This document shows, in pieces, positions 50,068 to 59,309 of a stretch of DNA of 64,000 bases. Position 1 is the stretch's first letter. Each line of letters begins with the position of its first letter. The notes beneath the pieces were generated by a model that was not told the DNA's origin, made no database searches, and saw only the letters and a list, made by a program, of their open reading frames with translations. Source of the stretch: Fulvimarina sp039652615 (GTDB lineage Bacteria; Pseudomonadota; Alphaproteobacteria; Rhizobiales; Rhizobiaceae); the NCBI RefSeq assembly GCF_039652615.1, contig NZ_JBDJAC010000006.1:124001-188000 (forward strand). The letters run 5' to 3'. A program made the translations under genes and the position numbers.

Positions 50068-50263
50068 TCATTGGCTCCTTTGAGAGATGGCGTTCGGCAA
50101 CAGGTAGGAGTATCGCCCCGTCAAACTCAAGAGATGTGGCTCTAACAGATTGTTTATCGGTTCGATGCCTGATGAGATAATGTGCAGAACGGGTGAGAAT
50201 GATCCTGAAATACATCGAAATACGCCTGTTTTATAAGTGAAAAGTAGGATTGGGCCTAAAAGG

Positions 50264-51475
50264 ATGAACGCTCCTTCTTCTCGGCGACCTGCTTCGCATC
50301 GGCTGATCTCCGGTCTGCGACGGGATGCGGAACGGCTCGGCTTTTGTGCCATGGGCATTGCCCCGGCGACGGGCGACGGGCTTGCCGGCGCTCGGCTCGA
50401 TGAATTCGTGGAGGCTGGCCGTCACGGCACCATGGGCTGGATGCCGGAGACGCTGGAACGCCGGCGCTCGGCGACCTCGCTCTGGCCGGAGGCTCGCTCG
50501 ATCCTCGTCCTCGCCATGAATTACGGGCCGGACGAAGACCCGCTCGCCGTTCTGGAGCAGCCCGATCGGGGCGGAATCTCCGTTTATGCCCGGCACCGGG
50601 ACTATCATGACGTCATCAAGGGGAAGCTCAAGGAGCTGGCCGGCCGGCTGGCGGCAGAGGCGCGCAAGGCCGGGCTCGGTGCGCACGACGTGAAGGTTTT
50701 CGTCGATACCGCACCGGTGATGGAAAAGCCCCTTGGGGCGATGGCCGGGCTCGGCTGGCAGGGCAAGCACACCAACCTCCTGTCGCGCGACTTCGGCTCC
50801 TGGCTGTTCCTCGGATCGATTTTCACGACGCTCGATCTGCCCGTGGACCAGCCGGTCGCCGATCGGTGCGGCTCCTGCCGTGCCTGTCTCGACATCTGCC
50901 CGACCAACGCCTTTCCGGCGCCCTATCAGCTCGATGCCCGGCTCTGCATCTCCTACCTCACCATCGAGACGAAGCGGCCGATCCCGCGCGCGCTGCGAAC
51001 GAAGATGGGCAATCGCATCTATGGATGTGACGATTGCCTCGCCGTCTGTCCTTGGAACAAGTTCGCGAAAAGCGCCTCGGAGGCCAAGCTGATTGCGCGC
51101 GACGACCTCAAGGCGCCGCATCTGAGCGTTCTTCTGGCGCTCGACGACACCGCGTTTCGTGCCCTGTTCTCCGGCTCGCCGATCAAGCGCATCGGCCGGG
51201 ACAAGTTCGTCTCCAATTGCCTGATCGCCGCCGGCAATTCTGCGGACAAGGGGTTCCTGCCACAAATCCGCGATCTCATGCACGACGAAGCCGCGATCGT
51301 TCGGGCCATGGCGGTCTGGGCCTTCGCGCGTCTTGCCGATGCGGACAACGTCTTGCAGGCGGGACGGGTCGCGCAAGATAGGGAGACCGACGAAACGGTT
51401 CTAGACGAATGGCGGGCGGCAATGATGACGATCGATGAGAAATACGGCCGTACGCGGGAGGACAAGGTCTCGTGA
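50264..51475 (+). CDS. queG: Epoxyqueuosine reductase
   Basis: Reduces epoxyqueuosine to queuosine in tRNA, last step of Q synthesis, using cobalamin and two 4Fe-4S clusters. It is 403 residues. Clusters are bound by CGSCRACLDICPTNAF and CDDCLAVCPWNKF. The substrate/cobalamin region shows FVDTAPVMEKPLGAMAGLGW and GKHTNLLSRDFGSWLFLG. The C-terminal part carries HEAT-like helices. ATG 50264 is chosen; GTG 50237 is an alternative. The stop overlaps the next start codon by 4 bp. Confidence 0.96.
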   Translation: MNAPSSRRPASHRLISGLRRDAERLGFCAMGIAPATGDGLAGARLDEFVEAGRHGTMGWMPETLERRRSATSLWPEARSILVLAMNYGPDEDPLAVLEQPDRGGISVYARHRDYHDVIKGKLKELAGRLAAEARKAGLGAHDVKVFVDTAPVMEKPLGAMAGLGWQGKHTNLLSRDFGSWLFLGSIFTTLDLPVDQPVADRCGSCRACLDICPTNAFPAPYQLDARLCISYLTIETKRPIPRALRTKMGNRIYGCDDCLAVCPWNKFAKSASEAKLIARDDLKAPHLSVLLALDDTAFRALFSGSPIKRIGRDKFVSNCLIAAGNSADKGFLPQIRDLMHDEAAIVRAMAVWAFARLADADNVLQAGRVAQDRETDETVLDEWRAAMMTIDEKYGRTREDKVS

Positions 51476-52368
51476 AACTCTTCGTCTTCGGCTACGGCTA
51501 TTCCGCCTCCCACTATGTCCAACAGCAGGTTCGCCCATCGAGCGTGCTCGGCGTCACCGTTCGCAGCATCGAAAAGGCCGAGAGCCTTTCCGCCGCAAGC
51601 TTTCCGACCTTCATCTTCGATGGCGAGACCTTCGACGAGGACATCGCCGAGGCGCTGGCGGAGGCGACCCATATTCTCGTCTCGGTTCCGCCGGGCCACA
51701 AGGCACCGCCCGAAGCCCGCGTCGGAGGCGCGAATGCGCCGGACGGCGATCCGGTGCTGAAAGTCTACGCCGAGACGATCGCCGAGCACTGCCCGGATCT
51801 CAAATGGATCGGTTATCTGTCGACCGTCGGCGTCTACGGCAATCACGATGGGCGCTGGGTCGACGAGGAGACGCCGGTCGATCCGGGATCGGAGCGCTCC
51901 AGGGCCCGCGTCATTGCCGAAGAGGGCTGGCAGGCGCTCGCGGAACAGCGCGGTGTGCCGCTCGCGATCCTGCGCCTGTCGGGAATTTACGGCCCCGGCC
52001 GAAACCAGTTCGAGAGCCTGAAGAAGGGCACCGCCAAGCGGCTCATCAAGCCGGGTCAGGTGTTCAACCGCATCCATGTGGAGGATATCGCCGGAAGCCT
52101 CGACCTCCTCGCTCCAAAGGCGATCGGCGGCATCTTCAACGTGACCGACGACGAGCCGGCACCGCCGCAGGATGTGGTGACCTATGCTGCGAAACTCGCA
52201 GGCGTCGAACCGCCGCCGGAAACCAGCTTCGAAGACGCCGAGCTTTCGCCCATGGCGCGCAGCTTCTACGGCGACAACAAGCGCGTCTCGAACGCCAAGA
52301 TCAAAGGCGAGGGCTACAGCTTCCGCTATCCCACCTATCGCGAGGCCTTGGATGCGCTGAAGCCGTAA
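51472..52368 (+). CDS. NAD(P)-dependent SDR/epimerase-like protein
   Basis: A 298-residue extended-SDR protein of the YeeZ type. The Rossmann start is LFVFGYGYSASHYVQQQV, where GYGYSA replaces the usual GxxGxxG. WIGYLSTVGVYGNHDGRWVD and LRLSGIYGPGRNQFESLKKG are conserved. Its pocket sequence includes HVEDIAGSLDLLAPKAIGG. The reaction is unknown. It starts with GTG overlapping the queG stop codon (GTGA), so it is translationally coupled. Confidence 0.9.
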   Translation: MKLFVFGYGYSASHYVQQQVRPSSVLGVTVRSIEKAESLSAASFPTFIFDGETFDEDIAEALAEATHILVSVPPGHKAPPEARVGGANAPDGDPVLKVYAETIAEHCPDLKWIGYLSTVGVYGNHDGRWVDEETPVDPGSERSRARVIAEEGWQALAEQRGVPLAILRLSGIYGPGRNQFESLKKGTAKRLIKPGQVFNRIHVEDIAGSLDLLAPKAIGGIFNVTDDEPAPPQDVVTYAAKLAGVEPPPETSFEDAELSPMARSFYGDNKRVSNAKIKGEGYSFRYPTYREALDALKP

Positions 52369-52408
52369 CGGCCGCGCACGACGAGGGGCAGGAAACCGGG
52401 CATCCTGA

Positions 52409-55400
52409 TCATTCGGCCGGTGCGAGGTCGCCGCCCTTTGGCCGCCTGCGGCCGAGCGGGGCGCCCAGTCTCGGGCTCGGCGCATCCTGCCCGCGCCTGC
52501 GTTTCACCCAGGCAATGAAGCTCTCGCCAAGCATCAGCAGCGCTGGCGTGAGAATCAGCGTCAGGGCGGTCGCGAAGGTGAGGCCGCCCGCGATCGAGGC
52601 CGACAGTTCGGTCCACCACTGGGTCGAGGGCGCGCCGAATTCGATCGTCCGGTTGAGGAAGTCGATATTCGCGCCCACCACCATGGGCACGAGGCCGAGC
52701 ACGGTCGTGATCGAGGTCAGGAAGACCGGCCGCAGGCGCTGGGCACCGGTGCGCAGCAAGGCCTCCAGTGGCGGTTGTCCCTGCCGTCGCAGGTCGTTGT
52801 AGGTGTCGATCAGCACGATGTTGTTGTTCACGACGATGCCCGCGAGCGCGATGACGCCGATGCCGCCCATGACGACGCCGAAGGGGCGGCCGGTGATCAA
52901 CAAGCCGTAGAAGACGCCCGCCGTCGAGAACACGATCGCGCTCATGACGAGAAAGGCCTGATAGAGCGAGTTGAACTGCGTGACGAGCACGATGAACATC
53001 AGCGACAGGGCGACCGCGAATGCGCCGCCAAGGAAGTTCGCAGCCTCGGCCTGATCTTCCGCTTCGCCGCCGAAGGAGTATTCGACGCCAGGCGGCAGAT
53101 CCATCTGCTCCAGTCGCTGGGTCAGCTTCTTCACCTGATCGTCGACGAGCAGGCCCTCGGCCGCATCGGCCCCGATCGTCATCACCCGTCGCTGATCGAG
53201 CCTCGTGATCGTTCCGACCTTCGGCGAGGGCTTGAACGAGACGAAATTGCGGATCGGAACGAGGCCCTGGCTGGTGGGAATGCGCAGATCTTCCAGCCGC
53301 TCAAGCGTCCGGTCGCCCGCCGGAAAGCGAACCCGGATCGGCACCTCGCCGTCGCCGCTCGCATCGTCCGGCCGATACTCGGACACCTCGATGCCGCGCG
53401 TCAGTAGCTGAACGGCCTGGCCCAGAAGCGAGACGTCGGCGCCGTAGCGCGCGGCCTCTTCGCGATCGACGGTGAGCTGCCACTCGACGCCGGGTAGCGG
53501 CCGGGTGTCGGTGACGTTCGTATAGCCGCCGATCTCGTCCATTGCTGCGCGGACCTCGGCCACCGCGGTCGACAGGGACTGGAGATCCGTGCCGTTGAGC
53601 TTCACATTGATCGGCTTGCCGGAGGAGGGGCCGTTCTGCTCCTGCTGGACCTGAATCGTAATACCCGGAATGTCCGATGTCAGACCGCGCACATCCTCGA
53701 AGATCTCGGTCGCCTTGCGACGCTCGTTCCATTCGTCGAGTTCGAGCTGGATGGTGCCGATGACATCGCCGCCGAGCTGGCGGGACGCGCCTTCGCTCAA
53801 GGTTCGCGCATAGACGCTGTTGACCTCGTCGAGGTCGAGAAGGCGGCTCTCGACCTGCCGCACCAGCGTATCCTTCTCGAAGATCGAGAAATTGTCGCGC
53901 GCCCGGACTTGCACCTGGGCAAATTCCGGCTCGATGGAGGGGAAGAACTCGACGCCCCGGCCATACTGCGCATAGCCATAAAAGGCGCCGATGAGGATGG
54001 TGAGTGCGATGATGAGCGTTGCGAGCGGGCCCTTCAGCGCCGCGTTCAGCACCTTCAGATAGAACCCGGTCGGGCCGCCGATGGTCCCGAGATCGCCGGT
54101 TTCCGCCGCCTCCAGCGCCTCGCGCTGCTTCTTCGCCATGGGCTGGGCCTTGCCGATCACCCCGCCGAGAACGGGAATGAAGATGAGCGCCATCGCAAGC
54201 GAGGCCGTTAACGTGATGATGACGGTCAGCGGCAGGAATTTCATGAATTCGCCGACGATGCCGGGCCAGAAGAGCAGCGGCAGGAAGACGGCGAGCGTCG
54301 TGATGGTCGAGGCGATGATCGGCCAGGCCATGCGCTTTGCGGCATAGCGATAGGCATCGCGTGGGGACGCGCCTTCGAGCAGCCGCCGGTCCGCCAGCTC
54401 CGTCGTCACGATCGCGCCGTCGACGAGCATGCCGACGACGAGGATCAGCGAGAAGAGCACGATGATGTTCATCGTGAAGCCGGCGAGCCAGAGGATCGCG
54501 ATGCCGGCCAGGAACGAGCCGGGAATCGAGAGACCGACCAGAATGGAGGTTCTGAGGCCGAGCGCCGCCACGATGACGATCATGACGAGGACGATCGCCG
54601 AGATGACGTTGTTCTCAAGGTCGGTCAGCATGGAGACGACCTGCTCGGATTCGTCCTGCAGGAACTGGACGCTCAGCGTGTCGGGCCATGTTTCCTGATG
54701 CTGGGCGACGATCTGCCGTGCCGCCTCAACCGTCTCGATGATGTTGGCGCCCGAGCGCTTCTTGACCTCCAGCGCCAGTGACGGCTGTCCGTCGATGCGG
54801 GCAAAGCCGTCGGGGTCCTGGAAGGTCCGGCGCGCGATAGCGACGTCCTTGAAGGTGAGAACCGTCGAGCCGTCGACCTTGATCGGCATGTCGAGAACGT
54901 CCTTCACGTCCTCGACGAGCCCCGGCACCTTCAGTACGATCCGGCCCGCGCCCGTGTCGATCGCACCGGCTGCGATCAGCCGGTTGTTGCGGCTGAGCTG
55001 GTTGAGGAGGGTATCGAAGGAGATGTTGTAGGTCTCGAACACCGTCGGGTCGATCAGGACCTCCATCAGCTCGTCGCGATCGCCGCCGATATCGACTTCG
55101 AGCACGCCGGGCGCCGATTCCAGATCGTCCTGGAGTTCGCTTGCCAGATTGACGAGTGTGCGCTCGGGAACGGGACCGGACAGAACGATGGTGACGATCG
55201 GGAAGAGCGAGGTGTTCACCTCGTTGACCGACGGCTCCTCGGCTTCCTGGGGCAGTTTCGGCTTGGCCCGGTCGACGGCGTCCTTGACGTCCGTCAGGGC
55301 TGCATCCGCATCGAAGCCCGCCTCGAAGGTGAGCTGCACCGAGGCAAAGCCTTCATAGGCCGTGCCCTCGATGTCATCGAGACCGGAGAGCGAGGAGAGC

Positions 55401-55612
55401 TCTGTCTCAAGGGGCTTCACGATCAGGCGTTCGGCGTCCTCGGGCGAAATCCCCTCAAGAACGGTCGAAACGTAGATGACGGGAATCGGGATGTCCGGCT
55501 GGGACTCCTTCGGGATCGACTGATAGCCGACGATGCCGGCCAGAATAATCAGGACCAGGAATAGAAGGACGGTGCGTGAGCGGTCGAAGGCTGCGTCGAT
55601 GATGGCATTCAT
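52409..55612 (-). CDS. RND efflux pump inner-membrane subunit
   Basis: A 1067-residue AcrB-type proton-driven transporter. Twelve membrane helices are expected: the first at ~12-32, and blocks such as VMIVIVAALGLRTSILVGLS and TLALVFLPLLFWPGIV-type segments follow. The domain signatures GRGVEFFPSIEPEFAQVQVR and TGRPFGVVMGGIGVIALAGI are present. Substrates may be drugs, metals or fatty acids. It overlaps the adaptor gene (TAATG) and is in the same transcript. No TolC-like gene is in the window. Confidence 0.95.
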   Translation of the reverse strand: MNAIIDAAFDRSRTVLLFLVLIILAGIVGYQSIPKESQPDIPIPVIYVSTVLEGISPEDAERLIVKPLETELSSLSGLDDIEGTAYEGFASVQLTFEAGFDADAALTDVKDAVDRAKPKLPQEAEEPSVNEVNTSLFPIVTIVLSGPVPERTLVNLASELQDDLESAPGVLEVDIGGDRDELMEVLIDPTVFETYNISFDTLLNQLSRNNRLIAAGAIDTGAGRIVLKVPGLVEDVKDVLDMPIKVDGSTVLTFKDVAIARRTFQDPDGFARIDGQPSLALEVKKRSGANIIETVEAARQIVAQHQETWPDTLSVQFLQDESEQVVSMLTDLENNVISAIVLVMIVIVAALGLRTSILVGLSIPGSFLAGIAILWLAGFTMNIIVLFSLILVVGMLVDGAIVTTELADRRLLEGASPRDAYRYAAKRMAWPIIASTITTLAVFLPLLFWPGIVGEFMKFLPLTVIITLTASLAMALIFIPVLGGVIGKAQPMAKKQREALEAAETGDLGTIGGPTGFYLKVLNAALKGPLATLIIALTILIGAFYGYAQYGRGVEFFPSIEPEFAQVQVRARDNFSIFEKDTLVRQVESRLLDLDEVNSVYARTLSEGASRQLGGDVIGTIQLELDEWNERRKATEIFEDVRGLTSDIPGITIQVQQEQNGPSSGKPINVKLNGTDLQSLSTAVAEVRAAMDEIGGYTNVTDTRPLPGVEWQLTVDREEAARYGADVSLLGQAVQLLTRGIEVSEYRPDDASGDGEVPIRVRFPAGDRTLERLEDLRIPTSQGLVPIRNFVSFKPSPKVGTITRLDQRRVMTIGADAAEGLLVDDQVKKLTQRLEQMDLPPGVEYSFGGEAEDQAEAANFLGGAFAVALSLMFIVLVTQFNSLYQAFLVMSAIVFSTAGVFYGLLITGRPFGVVMGGIGVIALAGIVVNNNIVLIDTYNDLRRQGQPPLEALLRTGAQRLRPVFLTSITTVLGLVPMVVGANIDFLNRTIEFGAPSTQWWTELSASIAGGLTFATALTLILTPALLMLGESFIAWVKRRRGQDAPSPRLGAPLGRRRPKGGDLAPAE

Positions 55613-57276
55613 TATCGGGTCGCCCCCGTGGCGATCGCTTGCGTCAGCGCGGTTGCGAGGGCCGCGTTCAGCGTTCCGGTGGCATCGAGCCCCTTGTCTT
55701 CCTGAAAGGCGCGGATGGCATCGCGGGTGGAGGTGCCCATCACGCCGTCCGTTGGCCCTGCCTCATAACCAAGCGTGTTGAGCGCTTCCTGCGCCATGCG
55801 CACGACGGCTTGCGGCGGCGTTCCGTCCGAGCCCGCAGCGACCGCGAACCCTGCCTGTTCCAGAAGCGTCTTCACCCGATCGCTGCCGCCTGTGGTCTCG
55901 GCGTTGCCTGCCTGGCTATTATTGGAGGCGACCATCTGACTGGCGTCCGCATCTGCCTGCGCGTCTGGCGCCCTGTTGGCCAACAGGCCGGAGCCGTTCT
56001 CGCCGCTCGCTTCGCCGGCAGTGGCCGCAAGATCCGGCAGTTCGGGCTGGGAGGGTGCGTCCGCCGGTGTTTCGATATCGGGGGCGTTGCCTGTGGGCGC
56101 GACGGCGTTGACCGTTTCGCCGTCCGAGACGAAACCCTGACCGACCGAGATGATACGCAGGGTATCGGGCAGGCCGTTGACCCAGATGCCATCGGTCTCG
56201 GCGCGGACGAGTTCGGCGGGATAGAACTTGACCTTCGAATTCTCGTCGACCGCCTTGATGCCGAGTTCGCCGTTGGGGCCGAGGGCGAGGATTGCGGCCG
56301 AGAGGAAATGGGCCGGTGTTTCGCCGACCGGAATGCGCACTTCTGCGGAGATGCCGGCCGGAATATCGCGGTCCGGGTTGGGAATCGTGATCTCCACCGG
56401 GAAGGTGCGTGTCGAGGCCTTGGCATTGCTCGCCACATAGGTGACCTCGCCCTGCCGGCTTGCGCCGGTGATGAAGTTCACCTGGGCGGTCTGGCCAACC
56501 TTGATCTGACCGATGCCTTGCTGTGCGACCTGCACTTCGACCGTGAGGGGGTTGATGTCCACCTGGGTTCCGACTTCAGCCGAAGCGGCGATGAACTCGC
56601 CGAGATCGAGATTGAAGTCTTCCAGAACGCCGGTAATCGGGGCGCGGATTTCCGTGTCCCCTTGCGTCTGGCGGATCGAGGCGAGGGAGGCGCGCGCGAC
56701 AGCGAGTTCGGCTTCAGCCGATTCCAGCTCGGCGCGCGTGGAATAGCCGCGCTCCACGAGGCCGCTCACGCGATCGAATTCGCCCTGGCGGCGGCTCAGC
56801 TCGGCCTCGGCCTGGGAGATCTGGGCGCTGCGATCGGCAAGCGCGATCCGGGCGATGACATCGCCCTCGTTCAGGAACTGGCCCTTCTTCGCGACGATTT
56901 CCTCGATCGTGCCGCCGGTCTTGGCGCGCACGGGCGTCTGCCGGTCCGGCATCGCCTGGCCTTCGGCCGCGACGAACTGGGTCACGGCCTTCGCCTTGGA
57001 TTCGAACGCCTCCACCGTGAACGGGTTGACGACCTTGTCGCGCGGTGCCTCGGCGACCGGCTGGCCCTTGTTCTCGCCCAGATACCCGGAGCCCATCCAG
57101 GCAACGAGAGCGACGACGAAGAGCAGCGCGAGCCAGCCGGCTTTCGAGCGCGGCTCCTTCGGCGGTTTCGGTTGCCTGCCCGCCGGCTCCAGGGCTGTCG
57201 TCGTGCTGGTGTGCACCGCTGCGTTCCGTTTTCTGTCGTGGTTCACGGAGAGGGTGTGTGCGTCCGGTTCCATCAT
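55612..57276 (-). CDS. RND periplasmic adaptor with C-terminal peptidoglycan-binding domain
   Basis: A 554-residue membrane fusion protein. A membrane segment (GWLALLFVVALVAWMGSGYL) lies near residues 45-64. The barrel-sandwich lipoyl half begins ARIALADRSAQ and continues through the hairpin ELSRRQGEFDRVSGLVERGY. The adaptor part ends near residue 400. A low-complexity Ala/Glu/Gly/Asp stretch follows, then residues about 470-550 carry a PG_binding_1 domain (ALNTLGYEAGPTDGVMGTST, RDAIRAFQEDKGLDATGTL). Adaptors with a peptidoglycan-binding domain are uncommon. ATG 57276 overlaps the regulator stop by 4 bp. Confidence 0.92.
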   Translation of the reverse strand: MMEPDAHTLSVNHDRKRNAAVHTSTTTALEPAGRQPKPPKEPRSKAGWLALLFVVALVAWMGSGYLGENKGQPVAEAPRDKVVNPFTVEAFESKAKAVTQFVAAEGQAMPDRQTPVRAKTGGTIEEIVAKKGQFLNEGDVIARIALADRSAQISQAEAELSRRQGEFDRVSGLVERGYSTRAELESAEAELAVARASLASIRQTQGDTEIRAPITGVLEDFNLDLGEFIAASAEVGTQVDINPLTVEVQVAQQGIGQIKVGQTAQVNFITGASRQGEVTYVASNAKASTRTFPVEITIPNPDRDIPAGISAEVRIPVGETPAHFLSAAILALGPNGELGIKAVDENSKVKFYPAELVRAETDGIWVNGLPDTLRIISVGQGFVSDGETVNAVAPTGNAPDIETPADAPSQPELPDLAATAGEASGENGSGLLANRAPDAQADADASQMVASNNSQAGNAETTGGSDRVKTLLEQAGFAVAAGSDGTPPQAVVRMAQEALNTLGYEAGPTDGVMGTSTRDAIRAFQEDKGLDATGTLNAALATALTQAIATGATR

Positions 57277-57779
57277 TGGCTTTTCTCCCGCACGCACTGC
57301 TCTGCAAGCCGGGTTGCAAGGTGTTCGAGGTTTGCGACCGCTTCGGCGAAGAAGTCTCGCGTGGCGAGGATGCCTTCGTTGATCGCCGGTCCACCGCAGT
57401 CCCGGCAGCCTTCGTCGATCATCGTCATGGTTTCGCGCATCCTTGCGGCGATACCATGGATCATGTTGACGAAGGGTTTGTCGGCGAGGCGGAAGTAATC
57501 CTGTCGTTCGCCTTCGACGGAGAGCCGCGTAATCAGTCCCATCCCCTCCAGAAGCCGCGCATTGGTCGAGACCGATCCACGGCTGACGGCGAGCCTTTCG
57601 GCGAGGGCGGAAAAGCTGACGGGCCCCGGATCGACCAGAAGAAGGCCGAACAGCCGTCCGGCAATGCGGGGCAGGCCCTCCATTTCCATGTGCTCACCCA
57701 TGCGCTCGACGAAGCGTTCGCAGGCTTCCTCGCAGGTCAGGGGCGTTTGAAAACTGATGGGGCTCGGCGTCTGGTTCAT
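57273..57779 (-). CDS. GbsR/MarR-type transcription regulator
   Basis: A 168-residue winged-helix regulator of the GbsR group. The DNA-reading region is VSFSALAERLAVSRGSVSTN followed by ARLLEGMGLITRLSVEGERQ. A conserved Cys pair occurs in EGCRDCGGPAI (two cysteines three apart), which might sense redox or metal state. It is the first gene of the RND operon, so it likely controls it. Possible operators lie just upstream at 57812-57849. Confidence 0.9.
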   Translation of the reverse strand: MNQTPSPISFQTPLTCEEACERFVERMGEHMEMEGLPRIAGRLFGLLLVDPGPVSFSALAERLAVSRGSVSTNARLLEGMGLITRLSVEGERQDYFRLADKPFVNMIHGIAARMRETMTMIDEGCRDCGGPAINEGILATRDFFAEAVANLEHLATRLAEQCVREKSQ

Positions 57780-57811
57780 GGGCCGTAGCTACGACCGCGT
57801 TTTCGTTTAAT

Positions 57812-57849
57812 CAAGACTGAACGAAAAGATTATTCAGTTCAGACTGAAC
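57812..57849. promoter_or_regulatory. Probable operator of the efflux operon
   Basis: TTCAGT-TCAG-ACTGAA (57833-57848) is a perfect 6-bp inverted repeat. The half-site AGACTGAACGA also occurs at 57814-57824, so there are three half-sites. It lies about 35-70 bp upstream of the regulator start, where self-control is expected. Confidence 0.6.
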
Positions 57850-57921
57850 GATTTGTCGCAGCGCTGTCGGGCGCGCAACGAGATCGTGATCGCCAATGAG
57901 CGAAACGCGCGCGAACCTCGC

Positions 57922-58758
57922 CTATTCCGGCCGGTCTTGAAGGTTTGCCTCGAGTTCGGGGTCGATGGCGAAATGCTTCCGCGCTGCCGCGAGGATTGCA
58001 GGATCGAGCCGAGGCGGGCTGAGATCGAGGCCAGCGCCGAGTTTCTCGGCGATCTCCTCCAGGGCAGAGATGCGGGCGAGCTTCTTGTCATTGGCCGGGA
58101 TCAAGCGCCATGGGGCATCGTCGGTGCCGGTCTTATCGACCATCTCGTCGATCGCGACCTCGTAGTCGGTCCAGCTATCGCGGTTGCGGAAATCCTCCAG
58201 CGACAGCTTGTAGCGCTTGAGCGGGTCGCGCAGTCTTTGCGCAAAACGCTTCAGCTGCACCTCGGGCGAGATGTGGAAGAAGAGCTTCGCGATCCTGACC
58301 CCGTCATCGATCAGCATCCGCTCGAACTGGGTGATCTCGCGGTAGGCCTGCCGCCAGCGGTGTTCCGGCGTTAGGGCTTCCACCCGTTCTACAAGAACGC
58401 GGCCATACCAGGAGCGATCGAAGACCGAGATCGCGCCGCGTGGCGGCATCCGTTCCATGAAGCGCAGAAGATAGTGCCGATCCTTGTGATAGGGGCGCGG
58501 GGCCCCGATCGGCCAGACCTTGAAGCTGCGCGGATCGAGGGCGGAGGACATCCTTCGTATCGTGCCGCCCTTGCCGGAGGCATCCCATCCTTCGAAGACG
58601 ATAACGCCGGCGGAACCGGTAGCGAGATAAGCCTGCTGGATCTGCATCAGCTGGGTCTGAAGCTCGGCCAGCCGGGTTTCGTAGACATCCTTGGCGAGCT
58701 TCTGGCCAAGATCGATCGCGTGAAGCGGAGCGTTATAAGCCGGCTTTTCTTCGGTCAT
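57922..58758 (-). CDS. ppk2: Polyphosphate kinase 2
   Basis: A class-I-like PPK2 of 278 residues that phosphorylates nucleotides using polyphosphate. Walker A is VFEGWDASGKGGTIRRM near 53-69, and the second key motif is SVFDRSWYGRVLVERVE near 111-127. The lid-module region is KLFFHISPEVQLKRFAQRL. The C-terminal DKKLARISALEEIAEKLG is typical. The start is ATG 58758; a GTG two codons before is also possible. Whether ADP or GDP is preferred cannot be read from the sequence. Confidence 0.94.
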   Translation of the reverse strand: MTEEKPAYNAPLHAIDLGQKLAKDVYETRLAELQTQLMQIQQAYLATGSAGVIVFEGWDASGKGGTIRRMSSALDPRSFKVWPIGAPRPYHKDRHYLLRFMERMPPRGAISVFDRSWYGRVLVERVEALTPEHRWRQAYREITQFERMLIDDGVRIAKLFFHISPEVQLKRFAQRLRDPLKRYKLSLEDFRNRDSWTDYEVAIDEMVDKTGTDDAPWRLIPANDKKLARISALEEIAEKLGAGLDLSPPRLDPAILAAARKHFAIDPELEANLQDRPE

Positions 58759-58775
58759 GGTCACGAGAGCCGCAA

Positions 58776-59285
58776 TCAGCCCCGTTTCGCGGTGCCGAGG
58801 GCCTCGCTGAAGGCCTTGGCGAAGCTCTCCCGATCGTCCGGGTTGAGAAACTGGCCGATTTCGGTCGAACGGCCCTGGCTTGCGACATCCATTCGCAAGA
58901 TCCCGACATCCTCCATGCGTTTCACATGAAACTTCGTCCAGGCGGGCTGGTAATGGGCCTCGCGGACCCGTCCGCGCGGAGAGATTTTTCGTATGGAGAG
59001 ATCGGTGCGCGAGATTGAAACCTCTTCCCGTGCCTTGCCGGCCTGATAGCTGAGCTTGAATGCAAAATAGAGGATGACGACGTCGAGCCCCAGAAAACCG
59101 AACACCGGCCAGGCGCCCTGTGAGGCGAAAAGCAGGCCCGCCGCAAGGCAGACCGCCCCGAACAGCGTCATGGTGACGGCGAAGCCGCGCGGTCCGAGCG
59201 ACCGGTAGGGCGTCAGAAGGGCTTCGAAGATCGGCTTGTCCGCATCGGACAGGATTGGGCTCATGCGGCTCGAATTGTCATCCAT
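58776..59285 (-). CDS. DUF2244 membrane protein
   Basis: A 169-residue inner-membrane protein of DUF2244. Two membrane helices (GFAVTMTLFGAVCLAAGLLF and FGFLGLDVVILYFAFKLSYQ) are followed by a cytoplasmic segment with VSISRTDLSIRKISPRGR. Function is unknown. AGGAGCCGCGGGA precedes ATG 59285. The gene is divergent from nth, with only 24 bp between start codons. The order DUF2244-nth is conserved in Rhizobiales. Confidence 0.92.
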   Translation of the reverse strand: MDDNSSRMSPILSDADKPIFEALLTPYRSLGPRGFAVTMTLFGAVCLAAGLLFASQGAWPVFGFLGLDVVILYFAFKLSYQAGKAREEVSISRTDLSIRKISPRGRVREAHYQPAWTKFHVKRMEDVGILRMDVASQGRSTEIGQFLNPDDRESFAKAFSEALGTAKRG

Positions 59286-59309
59286 TCCCGCGGCTCCTAA
59301 AGAAGGGGC

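Noticed and set aside
55639..57498. 619-codon open frame opposite the RND adaptor
   Set aside because: Antisense shadow that runs over two genes with clear domains.
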